NCBI RefSeq assembly: GCF_900197595.1
Contig: NZ_FZLO01000001.1
Span: forward strand, 930,001-994,000
Length of the DNA stretch: 64,000 nucleotides
DNA from: Scatolibacter rhodanostii
GTDB lineage: Bacteria; Bacillota; Clostridia; Oscillospirales; Acutalibacteraceae
Reading direction: 5' to 3'
This document shows positions 17,713 through 27,102 of this stretch, piece after piece. The translations under genes and the position numbers were made by a program. Every line of letters begins with the position of its first letter. Positions within the stretch are counted from its first letter, which is position 1. Under the pieces are notes generated by a model that was given only the letters and a program-made list of their open reading frames with translations, ran no database searches and was not told the origin of the DNA.

Positions 17713-18201
17713 TTACTTCGCATTCATGATGGATTTAAGCAATCCACCGCTTGCAAAGATATTTTTCATGAAATCGGGAAAAGGTTGTGCTTGATAGGTT
17801 TTCCCTGATGTATGATTCGTAATCACGCCAGTGTCAAAGTCGACAGAAAGTTCATCGCCTGCCTTAGTTTCGGTTGCTGCTTCGGGACATTCTAAAATGG
17901 GGAATCCGATATTAATAGAATTCCGGTAGAATATACGAGCAAAAGAACAGGCAATAACACAAGACACACCTGAAGCCTGCAAAGCAATTGGTGCGTGCTC
18001 ACGAGAAGAACCACAGCCAAAATTCTTTTCAGCTACAACAATATCACCTTGCTTGACATTTTTAACGAAGTCTTTGTCTATGTCTTCCATACAGTGCGCA
18101 GCCAGCTCACTATGAGAAGAGGTGTTCAGATAGCGAGCGGGAATAATAACATCTGTATCAACATTGTCAAAATATTTATGTACTCTGCCTTTTGGTTCCA
18201 T
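17713..18201 (-). CDS. leuD: 3-isopropylmalate dehydratase small subunit
   Basis: 162 residues from ATG at 18201, chosen because AAAGGCGG lies 8 nt upstream and LeuD proteins begin at this point ([15 protein letters not shown]). A TTG at 18222 would add seven residues and has no RBS. Swivel-domain motifs [21 protein letters not shown] and FYRNSINIG are intact. Pairs with LeuC to isomerise 2- to 3-isopropylmalate in leucine synthesis (or a paralogous aconitase-type hydration). It follows leuC closely. Confidence 0.92.
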   Translation of the reverse strand: MEPKGRVHKYFDNVDTDVIIPARYLNTSSHSELAAHCMEDIDKDFVKNVKQGDIVVAEKNFGCGSSREHAPIALQASGVSCVIACSFARIFYRNSINIGFPILECPEAATETKAGDELSVDFDTGVITNHTSGKTYQAQPFPDFMKNIFASGGLLKSIMNAK

Positions 18202-18218
18202 CTTTTTTACCGCCTTTC

Positions 18219-19481
18219 TCAATCTAAATCGTTCGGGTCTGTAATCACACCTGTCAAAGCACTAGCAGCGGCAACTGCCACTGATGACAAGATAATTTCT
18301 GAATCGGTATGTCCCATTCTGCCGACAAAGTTACGGTTCGTGGTAGAAACAGCTCTTTCGCCCTCTGCCAAAATGCCCATATGGCCACCCATACAAGGGC
18401 CACAGGTGGGAACACTAAAAACGGCTCCGGCTTCAACAAATATTTGAGCCAAACCTTCTTTCAGGCATTGCAGATAAATGTCTTGTGTCGCCGGAATCAC
18501 GATACAACGCACTCCCTCTGCTACTCTCTTGCCTTTTAGAATTTGGGCTGCCAAGCGCATATCACTGATTCGCCCGTTTGTGCAAGAACCAATCACGGAT
18601 TGGTCAATCTTGAGGCCTTTTGCCTCCTGTACTGTTTTAGTGTTTTCGGGCAAATGCGGCAAGGCAACGGTTGGTTTTAAGGCCGCCAAATCAATCTCGA
18701 TTACACGAGTGTATTCAGCATCGGCATCCGCTTCAAATACTTGCAAATCGCCTTGATAACGGTCTTTGCAATATTCAAGTGTTTTTTCATCTACCGGGAA
18801 AATTCCATTTTTAGCACCGGCTTCAATCGCCATGTTGGCAATGGTAAAGCGGTCATCCATAGAAAGCGCTGCTACACCGTCACCGGTATATTCAATGGAT
18901 TGATACAAAGCACCATCCACTCCAATTTTACCGATTAAATGCAGAATGACATCTTTTCCGCCGACATAAGGATTTGGCTTGTTCTTTAAAATAACTTTTA
19001 TAGCAGTTGGTACTTTGAACCAAGCTTTTCCCGTAATCATGCCAGCCGCCATATCCGTTGAACCGACGCCTGTTGAGAAAGCACCGAGTGCACCGTATGT
19101 GCAAGTGTGTGAATCAGCACCAATGATGCAGTCTCCTGGGCCAACTAAACCTTGCTCCGGTAAAAGAGCATGTTCAATACCTACTGTGCCAACATCGTAA
19201 AAATGAGAAATGCCATATTGATTGGCGAAATCACGGCTTCTTTTACATTGTTGTGCTGATTTAATATCTTTATTTGGTGTAAAATGATCCATCACTAAGA
19301 TAATTTTTTCTTTGCTGAAAACAGAATTTGCTCCGCATTTTTCAAACTCATTAATGGCAACAGGTGTGGTGATATCATTTCCCAAAACAATATCTAAGTT
19401 GGCATTGATAAGCTGACCGGCTTCCACAAAATCTAATCCGGCATGTGCCGCCAATATCTTCTGTGTCATTGTCATTCCCAT
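18219..19481 (-). CDS. leuC: 3-isopropylmalate dehydratase large subunit
   Basis: 420 residues, the length of the two-subunit LeuC type. Aconitase-fold marks: [30 protein letters not shown] with the first cluster Cys, and [12 protein letters not shown] with the other two [4Fe-4S] Cys. Start ATG behind GGGAGGGT. It lies 27 bp after an unknown membrane-anchored gene and is followed by leuD. leuA and leuB are not in this window, so isopropylmalate rather than homoaconitate or citramalate chemistry is the likely but unproven role. Confidence 0.93.
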   Translation of the reverse strand: MGMTMTQKILAAHAGLDFVEAGQLINANLDIVLGNDITTPVAINEFEKCGANSVFSKEKIILVMDHFTPNKDIKSAQQCKRSRDFANQYGISHFYDVGTVGIEHALLPEQGLVGPGDCIIGADSHTCTYGALGAFSTGVGSTDMAAGMITGKAWFKVPTAIKVILKNKPNPYVGGKDVILHLIGKIGVDGALYQSIEYTGDGVAALSMDDRFTIANMAIEAGAKNGIFPVDEKTLEYCKDRYQGDLQVFEADADAEYTRVIEIDLAALKPTVALPHLPENTKTVQEAKGLKIDQSVIGSCTNGRISDMRLAAQILKGKRVAEGVRCIVIPATQDIYLQCLKEGLAQIFVEAGAVFSVPTCGPCMGGHMGILAEGERAVSTTNRNFVGRMGHTDSEIILSSVAVAAASALTGVITDPNDLD

Positions 19482-19508
19482 AAGTACCCTCCCAATCTAT
19501 CATCAATT

Positions 19509-20282
19509 TTATTGATTTGCTTCTTTTTGAACTTTTTCATTTGTGAGCAGACGCTGAAGAAGTTTATCTGATTCCTCATACCGTTCAACTGTTTCTGCTT
19601 TTTTCTGGATACTTTCGCTCTCACTGCGGAAAGAAATTCGATAGCGCTGCAAAAGCTTTAGAACGTCTTCTTCGCTAATATCTTCATCTTTTAAGCTTAC
19701 CGGATGAAAATCTGCCAAAGCCGGCACGTCATTCCATTCAAGCATAGCATTTTCGTAGTCTGTTTTATCTTCGGGCATTGGCGTTCCATCTTTATAACGG
19801 AAAAAACCTTCAAAACCAGCTTGAGTTAAATAATCAAATGTTTTTTCATCGTGCAAAAAAATAAAGCTTTCATTTGAACTGATATCTGCGGTAAAACGTA
19901 CCTGCGCGGCTTGAAATGTATTGGGATCAACTGACGGATCATTAACGGGATCACCAATGACATAATCATTAATTCTAAGCAATACTTCGCCGTCACCATT
20001 CACATCTTCTGCATATTCTTCCAAATAATTCTCAAGTTCTTCTTTTAAATCAGTAGGAAGGCTTACCGAAGTGAGCAGTGCCACATAATAGTCTGGTTTC
20101 TCTTTTGATACAATTGAGTAAATAAAACTGATTACCAAAGCAATCGCAACTAAAATGACAAAAATGATTGTTTTGTGGTAATGCCACCAATTTTTTCGAA
20201 TATCTTTTTTGTCTGTTAGAACAATTTGGTTCGAGTGTATCGTATCTTCTTCTGAATCTACCAGATATCGTTCTCTCGCCAT
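19509..20282 (-). CDS. Unknown single-TM anchored protein
   Basis: 257 residues from ATG at 20282, preferred over GTG at 20288 because AAGAAGG is correctly spaced only for the ATG. The layout is a short acidic cytosolic tail (1-35), one TM helix (about 38-60), then an extracellular, acidic, helix-rich domain with a calcium-loop-like DVNGDGEV segment around residue 93. No enzyme motif recognised. Transcribed with leuCD (27-bp gap), which may be accidental. Confidence 0.7.
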   Translation of the reverse strand: MARERYLVDSEEDTIHSNQIVLTDKKDIRKNWWHYHKTIIFVILVAIALVISFIYSIVSKEKPDYYVALLTSVSLPTDLKEELENYLEEYAEDVNGDGEVLLRINDYVIGDPVNDPSVDPNTFQAAQVRFTADISSNESFIFLHDEKTFDYLTQAGFEGFFRYKDGTPMPEDKTDYENAMLEWNDVPALADFHPVSLKDEDISEEDVLKLLQRYRISFRSESESIQKKAETVERYEESDKLLQRLLTNEKVQKEANQ

Positions 20283-20628
20283 CTTCACACCTTCTTATCC
20301 ATTAGTTGGGCCCGTTATCTTGTTAGGATAAAAGCATCCACTTGATTATACTTAACCGCACTTAACCGCTGCCATCTAAACGATATAATTTTTCCCGTTG
20401 TATTTCAACAGGATATTTTGCAACCGCATTTATTATGTATAATCATGCACAAAATTAAGAAATTTAATATTTATACTATTTTACTCATTTTTAAAGGATA
20501 AGTCAAGGCATTGCAAGTAAAACGCTCTCTATCTTTTGTAAAATTTATGTGTATGCTATGTATTGTAAAAATTCACTTGTGTGCAAATATACAGTATTCG
20601 ACATTTCTTAAAACTACTTTCATCAATA
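20283..20628. other. Intergenic region upstream of the leuCD operon
   Basis: No gene seen. It contains a tandem CTTAACCGC repeat around 20349-20367 and an AT-rich stretch that must hold the minus-strand promoter. A loose candidate is TTGAAA, 17 bp, TATCGT near 20390-20415. No riboswitch or T-box was recognised. Confidence 0.4.
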
Positions 20629-20674
20629 GAAAAACAGGTGCAAATCCCGCTCATTCAATAGGCTTTGCACCTGT
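20629..20674 (-). terminator. Terminator of the seven-gene transporter/patB operon
   Basis: An 11-bp perfect stem (ACAGGTGCAAA at 20634-20644 with 20664-20674), 19-nt loop, followed on the minus strand by TTTTTC. It ends about 70 bp after the patB stop. Confidence 0.75.
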
Positions 20675-20741
20675 CTGCTATTTTTTCTTACACTAAGCTT
20701 TGCTTTTAATGTAAAGCAATCAAACTTTTTTGAGGAGTAGT

Positions 20742-21941
20742 TTAAATTTGAAACGCAAATTCATCAAGTCTGCGCAAAGCTTCTTGCAATTGTGCAAAAG
20801 GCAAGGCAAGGTTCATGCGTATGCTGTCGGGTGTATGAAAAGGCCTTCCATCTTGCCAAATTACACCACAGCGATAACCTCGGTGAAGCAGCGTATCCAA
20901 TGTCTCTCCTGTTTCTTTGCACCATTCACTGCAATCTAAGTATAGCATGTAGGTTCCCTCCGGTTTTGCCAGCGAAACCCCTTTCCAATGACTTTGAATG
21001 TGATTACAGGCATATGCAATATTGTGAGTCAATATCTCTTTCAAAGCATCTGTCCACTGTGCCCCTTTCTCACTGTATGCCCCTAACAGCGCATACATAG
21101 ACAGTACATTCATGTGATTATAGTGGGTTGCACTTGCGTGCTTACGCATACGATCTTGCAAGTGCTTGCTATAAACAATACTATACGAGCCAATTAATCC
21201 CGCCAAATTGAATGTTTTTGACGGCGCATAAACTGCTAATGTTCGCCTTTTTGCATCTGGTGAAACGCTTTGTGTGGGGATATGATGGTACCCTGTCAAT
21301 GTTAAATCCGACCATATTTCATCTGAAAAAACAAGACAATTATTTTCTTTGTAAATCTGCATAGCCTTTTCAATTTCTTCTTTTTCCCATACTCGCCCAC
21401 TGGGGTTGTGGGGAGAACAAAACACCGCAAAATGGATATTTTCTGCTTTTAACTTTGCATCCATATCGGCATAATCCATCCGGTAAACACCATTTTGATC
21501 TTGTACTAAAGGGCTGAGAATGCTTTTTCTGCCATTGTCTTCAAGACAGTGAGTAAAACCAATATAAGTCGGCGAATGAAGCAAAACTCCTTCACCAGGG
21601 GAGGTAAATACATTTAGTGCTGTCGCCAAGCAACCTAAAACACCGTTTTCATAACTGATGTCTTCTCGCTGTAGCCCTACAACACCATTACGTGTTGCTT
21701 GCCAGTCTAAAATAGCTTGATAATATTCCTCTCTTGCTTCAAAATATCCAAAAGCCGGATGTTTTGCACGTCGAATGATTTCTTCTGTAATGCTAGGAGC
21801 AGTCTCAAAACTCATATCTGCCACCCACATGGGAATAGGGGTAATTCCTATTTCTGGCTGCACTGGCAACCTAGGAATAATATCCAAAGCAATGGCATCT
21901 CTGCCTGCTCTGTCCATCATAGTTGTAAAATCAAATTCCAA
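20742..21941 (-). CDS. PatB/MalY-type PLP-dependent C-S beta-lyase
   Basis: 399 residues, class I/II aminotransferase fold of the MalY/PatB branch. Visible are IPMWVADMSFETAP, CSPHNPSGRVW, FSDEIWSDL, and the PLP Lys in YAPSKTFNLAGL (about residue 240). The branch cleaves the C-S bond of cystathionine, cysteine and cysteine S-conjugates, giving pyruvate, ammonia and a thiol. Last gene of the importer/deacylase operon, overlapping the preceding gene by 11 bp. An alternative role is simple aminotransferase. Confidence 0.9.
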   Translation of the reverse strand: MEFDFTTMMDRAGRDAIALDIIPRLPVQPEIGITPIPMWVADMSFETAPSITEEIIRRAKHPAFGYFEAREEYYQAILDWQATRNGVVGLQREDISYENGVLGCLATALNVFTSPGEGVLLHSPTYIGFTHCLEDNGRKSILSPLVQDQNGVYRMDYADMDAKLKAENIHFAVFCSPHNPSGRVWEKEEIEKAMQIYKENNCLVFSDEIWSDLTLTGYHHIPTQSVSPDAKRRTLAVYAPSKTFNLAGLIGSYSIVYSKHLQDRMRKHASATHYNHMNVLSMYALLGAYSEKGAQWTDALKEILTHNIAYACNHIQSHWKGVSLAKPEGTYMLYLDCSEWCKETGETLDTLLHRGYRCGVIWQDGRPFHTPDSIRMNLALPFAQLQEALRRLDEFAFQI

Positions 21942-22551
21942 TTTTTTCTGCCTCCGTCTTTTTATATGCCGTTTCTACAACGCTTGCCAAAAATTTTGCA
22001 GTCCCTTCTACTCCTAAAAAAGCGGAATTCACCATAATATCCATATGATCTGGATCCGCTGGGGCATATTTTGCATATCGCATGTGATAGGCCATGCGGG
22101 CATTATCAATTTCGGCGAGCATCTTCTTGGCTTGTTTTGGCGTCATACCCAACTCGTTTACACAGTTAATAACCCTGTCTTCATACGGTGCATAAATATA
22201 AACACTAATATGATTTTCAAAATCCTCCAACACGCTGTCAGAACAGCGGCCAACTATAATACAGCTTTCCTTTTCCGCAATTTCTCGTATCAATTGAGAT
22301 TGAATGGTAAAGATTCGATCTTGTATTTCTCTATTCCCACTACCCAACGGTTCTTTCATTTTGGCCCATCCTGTAGCAGCTGTTTCCTCTAAACCGCTAA
22401 TCACTTCTACGGGCAAGTTCAATTTCTTAGAGACCATTTCAACAATATCTCGGTCATAATATTCTACCCCTAATAGCTCAGATAAAATTCTGGCTACGGG
22501 TCTACCCAAGCTGCCAAACTGCCGAGAGATTGACATGCAAAACTTTTTCAT
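21931..22551 (-). CDS. Cytidylate-kinase-like family protein
   Basis: 206 residues, member of the cytidylate-kinase-like family that is abundant in Clostridia. The N-terminus CMSISRQFGSLGRPVARIL replaces a classic GxxxxGKS P-loop, so NMP kinase activity is doubtful. Later motifs fit the fold: YYDRDIVEMV, CIIVGRCSD, VYIYAPYEDRV. It overlaps both neighbours (4 bp with the M20 hydrolase, 11 bp with patB), so translation is coupled inside a catabolic operon. A regulatory or adaptor job is possible; function unknown. Confidence 0.85.
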   Translation of the reverse strand: MKKFCMSISRQFGSLGRPVARILSELLGVEYYDRDIVEMVSKKLNLPVEVISGLEETAATGWAKMKEPLGSGNREIQDRIFTIQSQLIREIAEKESCIIVGRCSDSVLEDFENHISVYIYAPYEDRVINCVNELGMTPKQAKKMLAEIDNARMAYHMRYAKYAPADPDHMDIMVNSAFLGVEGTAKFLASVVETAYKKTEAEKIGI

Positions 22552-23756
22552 GATGTTTCCCCTCCCTTTTCCATATACGAAACTGCATAAAGTGCCGTTG
22601 CCGCAACCCCAAGCTGTAAAACATTTTCATCTACGTCAAAATATTCGTTATGATGCTCCGCACCGCTTCCGTAGTCGGCGTTTTGAATCCCCAAAAAGGC
22701 AAAAACTCCTGGAAATTCCTGCAAATAACGAGCAAAAGATTCTGATGCATACCAGGGGGGGCATTTACATATGGTATCTGCTGGCAGATATTTGCTAAGT
22801 ATATCGTCTGCCAGTGCGGCGCAAACTACATCATTGATCACTGGGCCACCAAATATTTCTGTTTCAGGCAAATTCACTGTGCAGTGGTGCATTTTTGCTG
22901 TATACTCTGCGACCTCTCGCACTATTTTTGCTGCCTTTTGCCCTGCTTGTTGGTTAAAAAATCGCATTGTGCCAATGATAGTAGCCGTATCAGGAATGAT
23001 ATTGCCAACGCCGCCGCCTGCAATACCTGTTACACCATAGGTCACCGCATCTTCGGGATTCATTTGCGCCAAAAGCGCACCCGGAATATTCGTTACAATA
23101 TCGGCCGCTGTGTAAACAGGGTTTCGAGATTTGTCTGGACGAGAAGCATGCCCGCCTTGTCCGTTGACTTGAATATTAAGAATTGCACCACCAGCCATTC
23201 TTGGACCTGCATCTACACTGATTTTCCCAGACGCAAGCCCTGCATAAACATGCATAGCCCAAACCGTGTCTGGTTTTAGCCTCTGAAGTTTTTCAATCAT
23301 CTGATTCACACTTTTCCCGCATTCTTCTCCTGCTTCAAAACAGAAATAAAATATTCCACAAAGTGATGATTTAAGAGAATGCAGCAGGGTAATACTGGCA
23401 AGCAGCATAGCTGTGTGTGCATCGTGTCCGCAAGCATGACAGGTATCTGCCTGAGAAGACATACAAGTGCGATCACCTTTTAGATTCTGTGGATTTTCAA
23501 CCATGGGCAAAGCATCCATATCGGCTCGAAGCGCTACTCGTTTTCCAGGTTTTCCGGTATCCCATATGCCAATCAGCGCGGTTTCTGTAACGTCTATGTG
23601 AGGAATTCCGAGAGAGTCTAATCTATCACACACAAGCTGACGTGTTTGGTATTCTTTTCCTGCTATTTCAGCATAACCATGTATAATTCTCCGTAGCTGT
23701 ATAACTTCCTCGGATAAATCAGCAGCACCTTTTTTTATCTGCTCATATATGTTCAT
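22548..23756 (-). CDS. M20 family amidohydrolase (N-acyl-amino-acid deacylase)
   Basis: 402 residues, the usual length of the M20D/hippurate hydrolase group. Metal-binding motifs CHACGHDAHTAMLLA (about residue 105) and EAGEECGKS, the dimerisation domain (GHASRPDKSRNP), and the C-terminal metal His in AEHHNEYFDVDE are intact. Such enzymes remove acyl groups from N-acyl amino acids. It begins 2 bp after the importer ATPase, so its substrate probably comes through that importer. Confidence 0.92.
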   Translation of the reverse strand: MNIYEQIKKGAADLSEEVIQLRRIIHGYAEIAGKEYQTRQLVCDRLDSLGIPHIDVTETALIGIWDTGKPGKRVALRADMDALPMVENPQNLKGDRTCMSSQADTCHACGHDAHTAMLLASITLLHSLKSSLCGIFYFCFEAGEECGKSVNQMIEKLQRLKPDTVWAMHVYAGLASGKISVDAGPRMAGGAILNIQVNGQGGHASRPDKSRNPVYTAADIVTNIPGALLAQMNPEDAVTYGVTGIAGGGVGNIIPDTATIIGTMRFFNQQAGQKAAKIVREVAEYTAKMHHCTVNLPETEIFGGPVINDVVCAALADDILSKYLPADTICKCPPWYASESFARYLQEFPGVFAFLGIQNADYGSGAEHHNEYFDVDENVLQLGVAATALYAVSYMEKGGETS

Positions 23757-23758
23757 GG

Positions 23759-24520
23759 TTACGCCTCCTTTCCACTAGATCCATTGGTAATCCTATTTAG
23801 GAAAGCTTTTGTTCGTTCTTCTTTGGGATTATCAAAAATTTCGTGTGGTTCGCCTTGTTCCACAATCACACCATCTGCCATAAAAACAACCTTGTTGGCA
23901 ACCTCTCTGGCAAAACCCATCTCATGAGTAACCACCACCATAGTTGTTCCACTCTTAGCAAACTCTTTCATTACATTTAAAACATCGCCAACTAATTCTG
24001 GGTCAAGTGCTGAGGTGGGTTCATCAAACAGTACAACCTCTGGATTGACGGCCATAGCTCTGGCTATACCAACTCGCTGCTGCATACCACCGGAAAGCTG
24101 TGCTGGATAGTAGTCATATTTTCCAGTTAATCCCACTCGATCCAGCAAGTCGCGTCCGTCCTTTTCAGCTTCCTCTTTTTTCACTTTGCGCGCTAGAGTG
24201 AGGCCAAGTGTTACATTCTGTAAAACTGTTTTATTGACAAATAAATTATAATTTTGAAATACGAATGAAGTTTTTCGGCGGATTTCAAGCTTCTCTTTAC
24301 CTGTTACTTTTTTTAAGTTATAGTCTTTTCCGCAAAGATTCATTTCGCCGTCATTGGGTGTTTCCAGTAAGTTTAGACATCGAAGAAGGGTTGTTTTGCC
24401 CGAACCACTGGGGCCAAGTATTACAATGACATCCCCTTTGCTTACTTGCATATCCACAGATTTTAATATTACATTCTCTCCAAAAACTTTTCTCAGGTTT
24501 TTAACCTCTAACACAGGCAT
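23759..24520 (-). CDS. Polar amino-acid ABC transporter ATP-binding protein
   Basis: 253 residues. Walker [14 protein letters not shown]-loop FVFQNYNLF, signature [14 protein letters not shown], Walker [13 protein letters not shown] and switch [10 protein letters not shown]: the typical GlnQ/TcyN class (PAAT family). It follows the second permease by 15 bp. Energises uptake through the two upstream permeases. Confidence 0.94.
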   Translation of the reverse strand: MPVLEVKNLRKVFGENVILKSVDMQVSKGDVIVILGPSGSGKTTLLRCLNLLETPNDGEMNLCGKDYNLKKVTGKEKLEIRRKTSFVFQNYNLFVNKTVLQNVTLGLTLARKVKKEEAEKDGRDLLDRVGLTGKYDYYPAQLSGGMQQRVGIARAMAVNPEVVLFDEPTSALDPELVGDVLNVMKEFAKSGTTMVVVTHEMGFAREVANKVVFMADGVIVEQGEPHEIFDNPKEERTKAFLNRITNGSSGKEA

Positions 24521-24535
24521 ATATTTCCCTCCTTT

Positions 24536-25240
24536 TTAAGCAAGCTGTTTTACACTTCTGGAGAAGTGTATTTCTACTTTTCTACTTGCGATTTCAATGA
24601 TGATTCCCAGCACCCAAAAAACCAACGCCGCGGCAACATAGGCCTCTATGTAAGAATAGTAGGTATTCGCAGCAACAATAGCACCGTTCATAATATCCAT
24701 CACACCAATTACGCTGACCAACGAGGTCGCTTTAACCAAACTTAAAATACTATTGGTCAAAGGAGGAATAACCGCACGAATGGTTTGAGGCAGAATAATA
24801 TGAAAAAATGTTTGACCAGCTGTCAGTCCTACGGTGTATCCGGCTTCATACTGCCCCTTACCAACGGATAGCAAACCTGCCCGAATCACTTCAGATACTC
24901 CTGCTAAGCTACTGATACTCAAAGCAGCGATTGCCACATAAACCATATCCACATTTTGAATATTTGCTTTGACACCAAGAAAGGCCATAATTGGTGAAAA
25001 AGTAATAGTAAACACTAAATATACAATGAGCAACACCAAGTTTTGAGGTAAAGCTTTGAGCAGTGCCAGCAAAAAATCACAGATTGGCTTTATCACCGGC
25101 ACCTGATATACACGAGCCATAGCCGCTAAAGTGCCAAGCACACAGCAAATCAAGAGTGTCATCAAACTCATAAACAGATTTTGCGGAATATAAGAAACCG
25201 CTGCTTTTAAACTGTCTAAAAAATAGCCTAAATTGAGCAT
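24536..25240 (-). CDS. Amino-acid ABC transporter permease 2
   Basis: 234 residues with about five TM helices. It carries the EAA loop of the HisM/GlnP family (EAGYTVGLTAGQTFFHIILPQTIR). It overlaps the first permease by 13 bp, and the two probably form a heterodimer. Confidence 0.92.
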   Translation of the reverse strand: MLNLGYFLDSLKAAVSYIPQNLFMSLMTLLICCVLGTLAAMARVYQVPVIKPICDFLLALLKALPQNLVLLIVYLVFTITFSPIMAFLGVKANIQNVDMVYVAIAALSISSLAGVSEVIRAGLLSVGKGQYEAGYTVGLTAGQTFFHIILPQTIRAVIPPLTNSILSLVKATSLVSVIGVMDIMNGAIVAANTYYSYIEAYVAAALVFWVLGIIIEIASRKVEIHFSRSVKQLA

Positions 25241-25965
25241 GATACTTCCACCTCCTTGACCACTTCTTTTTCTACTCTTTTTTTCATTCTTTTATTGTCA
25301 AAATCTAGGTGTCTGCTAATTCGCATAAACACTTGCTCCAAAACAATGCTGATAACAGCAAAGACAATTGCACAAGCGATGTAGCCTTCTAACGGATGAC
25401 CGGTGCGGTTGCCCAGAGACGCCGCCTTTCCCATCATATCCACTACACCCACCATATAAGCAAGAGCCGTCGCCTGAAATAAAGAAACAAAGGTAGTTCC
25501 CAACATAGGCAGAGCAATGCGAAATGCCTGAGGAGCTGTAATTTGCCATAGTGTCTGCAAGCCTGTCAATCCGCAAGCCTGCCCTGCTTCAACCTGACCT
25601 ACTGGCACAGCCAGCACCGATGAGCGAATGGTTTCTCCAATAAATCCACTCATGTTTAGCCCATATGCCACCAGTACATACACAACACTATCAATTTCTG
25701 AAGTATCTATCCCTATAGCTCCCAGCAAAACTGGCGTGCCAAAATAAATCACAAACATTTGGCAAATAACAGGTGTGCATCTTATGTATGAAAGAAACAC
25801 TGCTACCACTTGACTAAGCACCGGAATTTTCTTGATTCGGATGGCTGCCAACAAACATCCTAAAAGCAATCCTGTTCCAAAAGCGACCAGTACAATCCTA
25901 AGGGTTACCGGAAATTTTGCCATAATATCCGGAAAATACTCCCACAACCTTTCCCAACTGAACAT
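25228..25965 (-). CDS. Amino-acid ABC transporter permease 1
   Basis: 245 residues, about five TM helices and an EAA loop (EAGQACGLTGLQTLWQI). HisM/GlnP family. A basic/acidic C-terminal tail after the last TM helix (KKRVEKEVVKEVEV) is unusual. RBS GTGAGAGGG ahead of ATG. Confidence 0.92.
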   Translation of the reverse strand: MFSWERLWEYFPDIMAKFPVTLRIVLVAFGTGLLLGCLLAAIRIKKIPVLSQVVAVFLSYIRCTPVICQMFVIYFGTPVLLGAIGIDTSEIDSVVYVLVAYGLNMSGFIGETIRSSVLAVPVGQVEAGQACGLTGLQTLWQITAPQAFRIALPMLGTTFVSLFQATALAYMVGVVDMMGKAASLGNRTGHPLEGYIACAIVFAVISIVLEQVFMRISRHLDFDNKRMKKRVEKEVVKEVEVSCSI

Positions 25966-26003
25966 ACCCTCTCACCTCTTTATATTCTTTTATGAAATAT
26001 AGT

Positions 26004-26906
26004 TTAGGCATTTGGATTTTCTGTGTAGTCTGCACCCAACCAAGTCTCACTTAAAGCTTTCAATGTACCATCTTCTCTTAGTTCTACCAGTGCAGCATCA
26101 ATATCTTGCTGCATTGCATCAGAGCCCTTGCTGTATACAAAATAGGCCCCGCAGTCATAATCGGAAGTTGTCACATTATAGTCACTATACTTCATAAAAC
26201 CATCGTACTGCTCACTGAGCGTATCCAAATCATATTGGCTACCCACAAAAGCATCATATAGGCCACTGGTGATTCCCTGATAGACAACTGTGTTGTCTTT
26301 GATGTATTGTAGTTTCACCGCTTGGTCTGGATTTTCTTCATTCCATTTTAATAAGAGTGATTCTGACATAGAACCGCTGGTGGTAGCAATTGTTTTACCA
26401 GCTGCACTAGCAAGATCTGTGATGTCCGTTCTGTCTTTAGAAAAACCGATGCGGAAATTGCCAAAATACATATCTGCTTCTTTAGCATAAAGGTAGTTTT
26501 CTGCACGTTCTGCCGTATAACCGAAGTGGTGTACCGCAACATCATATTTTCCTGTATCTAAACCAATCAGCAAATTGCTGAAGTCATCGGGAGTCACAAC
26601 AAATTCATACTTATCTCCCAGCTTTTCTGATATTGCCATCATAACATCGTAGTCATAACCGGTAGGCTGATCATCGTCATCCAAATAACAGAAAGGGGTG
26701 AACATATTGCCGATTCCTACTTTTAACTTTGTTTTCTCACCGGCAGCTACCTTTGTTGCGCTCGCTTCACTTGATTGTGACGAAGAAGATTTTGATTCAG
26801 CAGAGCTGTTTGTGTTTTTGCTACCACATGATGCAAGCAATGTCAAAATCATTGTCAACACAAGGGCCAGGCTTCCTGCTTTTCTGAATTGGAATTTGTT
26901 TTTCAT
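26004..26906 (-). CDS. Amino-acid-binding lipoprotein of the importer
   Basis: 300 residues from ATG at 26906, chosen because AGGAGG is 8 nt upstream; a TTG six bases earlier is too close. Lipoprotein signal with lipobox LLASC, Ser-rich linker, then a type II periplasmic-binding fold of the SBP_bac_3 family (VGIGNMFTPFCYLDDDDQPTGYDYDV; late LREDGTLKALSETWLG). Family members bind polar amino acids, cystine or amino-acid derivatives. With the M20 deacylase and PatB lyase downstream, an N-acyl or S-conjugated cysteine is a reasonable guess. First gene of the operon, after an attenuator-like leader. Confidence 0.92.
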   Translation of the reverse strand: MKNKFQFRKAGSLALVLTMILTLLASCGSKNTNSSAESKSSSSQSSEASATKVAAGEKTKLKVGIGNMFTPFCYLDDDDQPTGYDYDVMMAISEKLGDKYEFVVTPDDFSNLLIGLDTGKYDVAVHHFGYTAERAENYLYAKEADMYFGNFRIGFSKDRTDITDLASAAGKTIATTSGSMSESLLLKWNEENPDQAVKLQYIKDNTVVYQGITSGLYDAFVGSQYDLDTLSEQYDGFMKYSDYNVTTSDYDCGAYFVYSKGSDAMQQDIDAALVELREDGTLKALSETWLGADYTENPNA

Positions 26907-26953
26907 AATCAATGCCTCCTATGACAGTGTAAGTTTATTCAAAGACAGAAAAC

Positions 26954-27031
26954 AAAAAGCGCCAATCCCTAAACACGGGATTGACGCCGTTGTCAAAAAA
27001 AGCGTCAACCCTCTGTAAAGAGAATTGACGC
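26954..27031 (-). promoter_or_regulatory. Leader with two tandem terminator hairpins (attenuator)
   Basis: On the minus strand, hairpin 1 (27031-27002, 13-bp stem with G-U pairs) ends in T7 (27001-26995). Hairpin 2 (26987-26959, 11-bp stem) ends in T5 (26958-26954). Both start with GGCGTCAAT. The 3' arm of hairpin 1 (GGGTTGACGC) can also pair with the 5' arm of hairpin 2 (GCGTCAATCCC), giving an arrangement that excludes both. A 9-codon ORF (MASILFTEG) is written inside hairpin 1. Confidence 0.7.
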
Positions 27032-27073
27032 CATTGTCTACTTTTTTTGCTTAACTGCTCTGAATTTAGACCT

Positions 27074-27102
27074 ATAATAGCACTGCTGTTTCTATCTGTC
27101 AA
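27074..27102 (-). promoter_or_regulatory. Consensus promoter of the importer/deacylase operon
   Basis: Minus strand -35 TTGACA (27097-27102), 17 bp, -10 TATTAT (27074-27079). It predicts a leader of about 160 nt before the binding-protein ATG. Confidence 0.8.

Noticed and set aside
17521-17808. 95-codon frame overlapping the nitroreductase end and leuD
   Set aside because: It runs through a bidirectional terminator and antisense into leuD, and has no RBS.
26990-27040. Leader peptide MASILFTEG as a classical amino-acid attenuator
   Set aside because: It lacks a run of one regulatory amino acid and has only a weak AAAGTAG upstream. It lies inside the hairpin and could be chance, so it is mentioned but not called as a gene.
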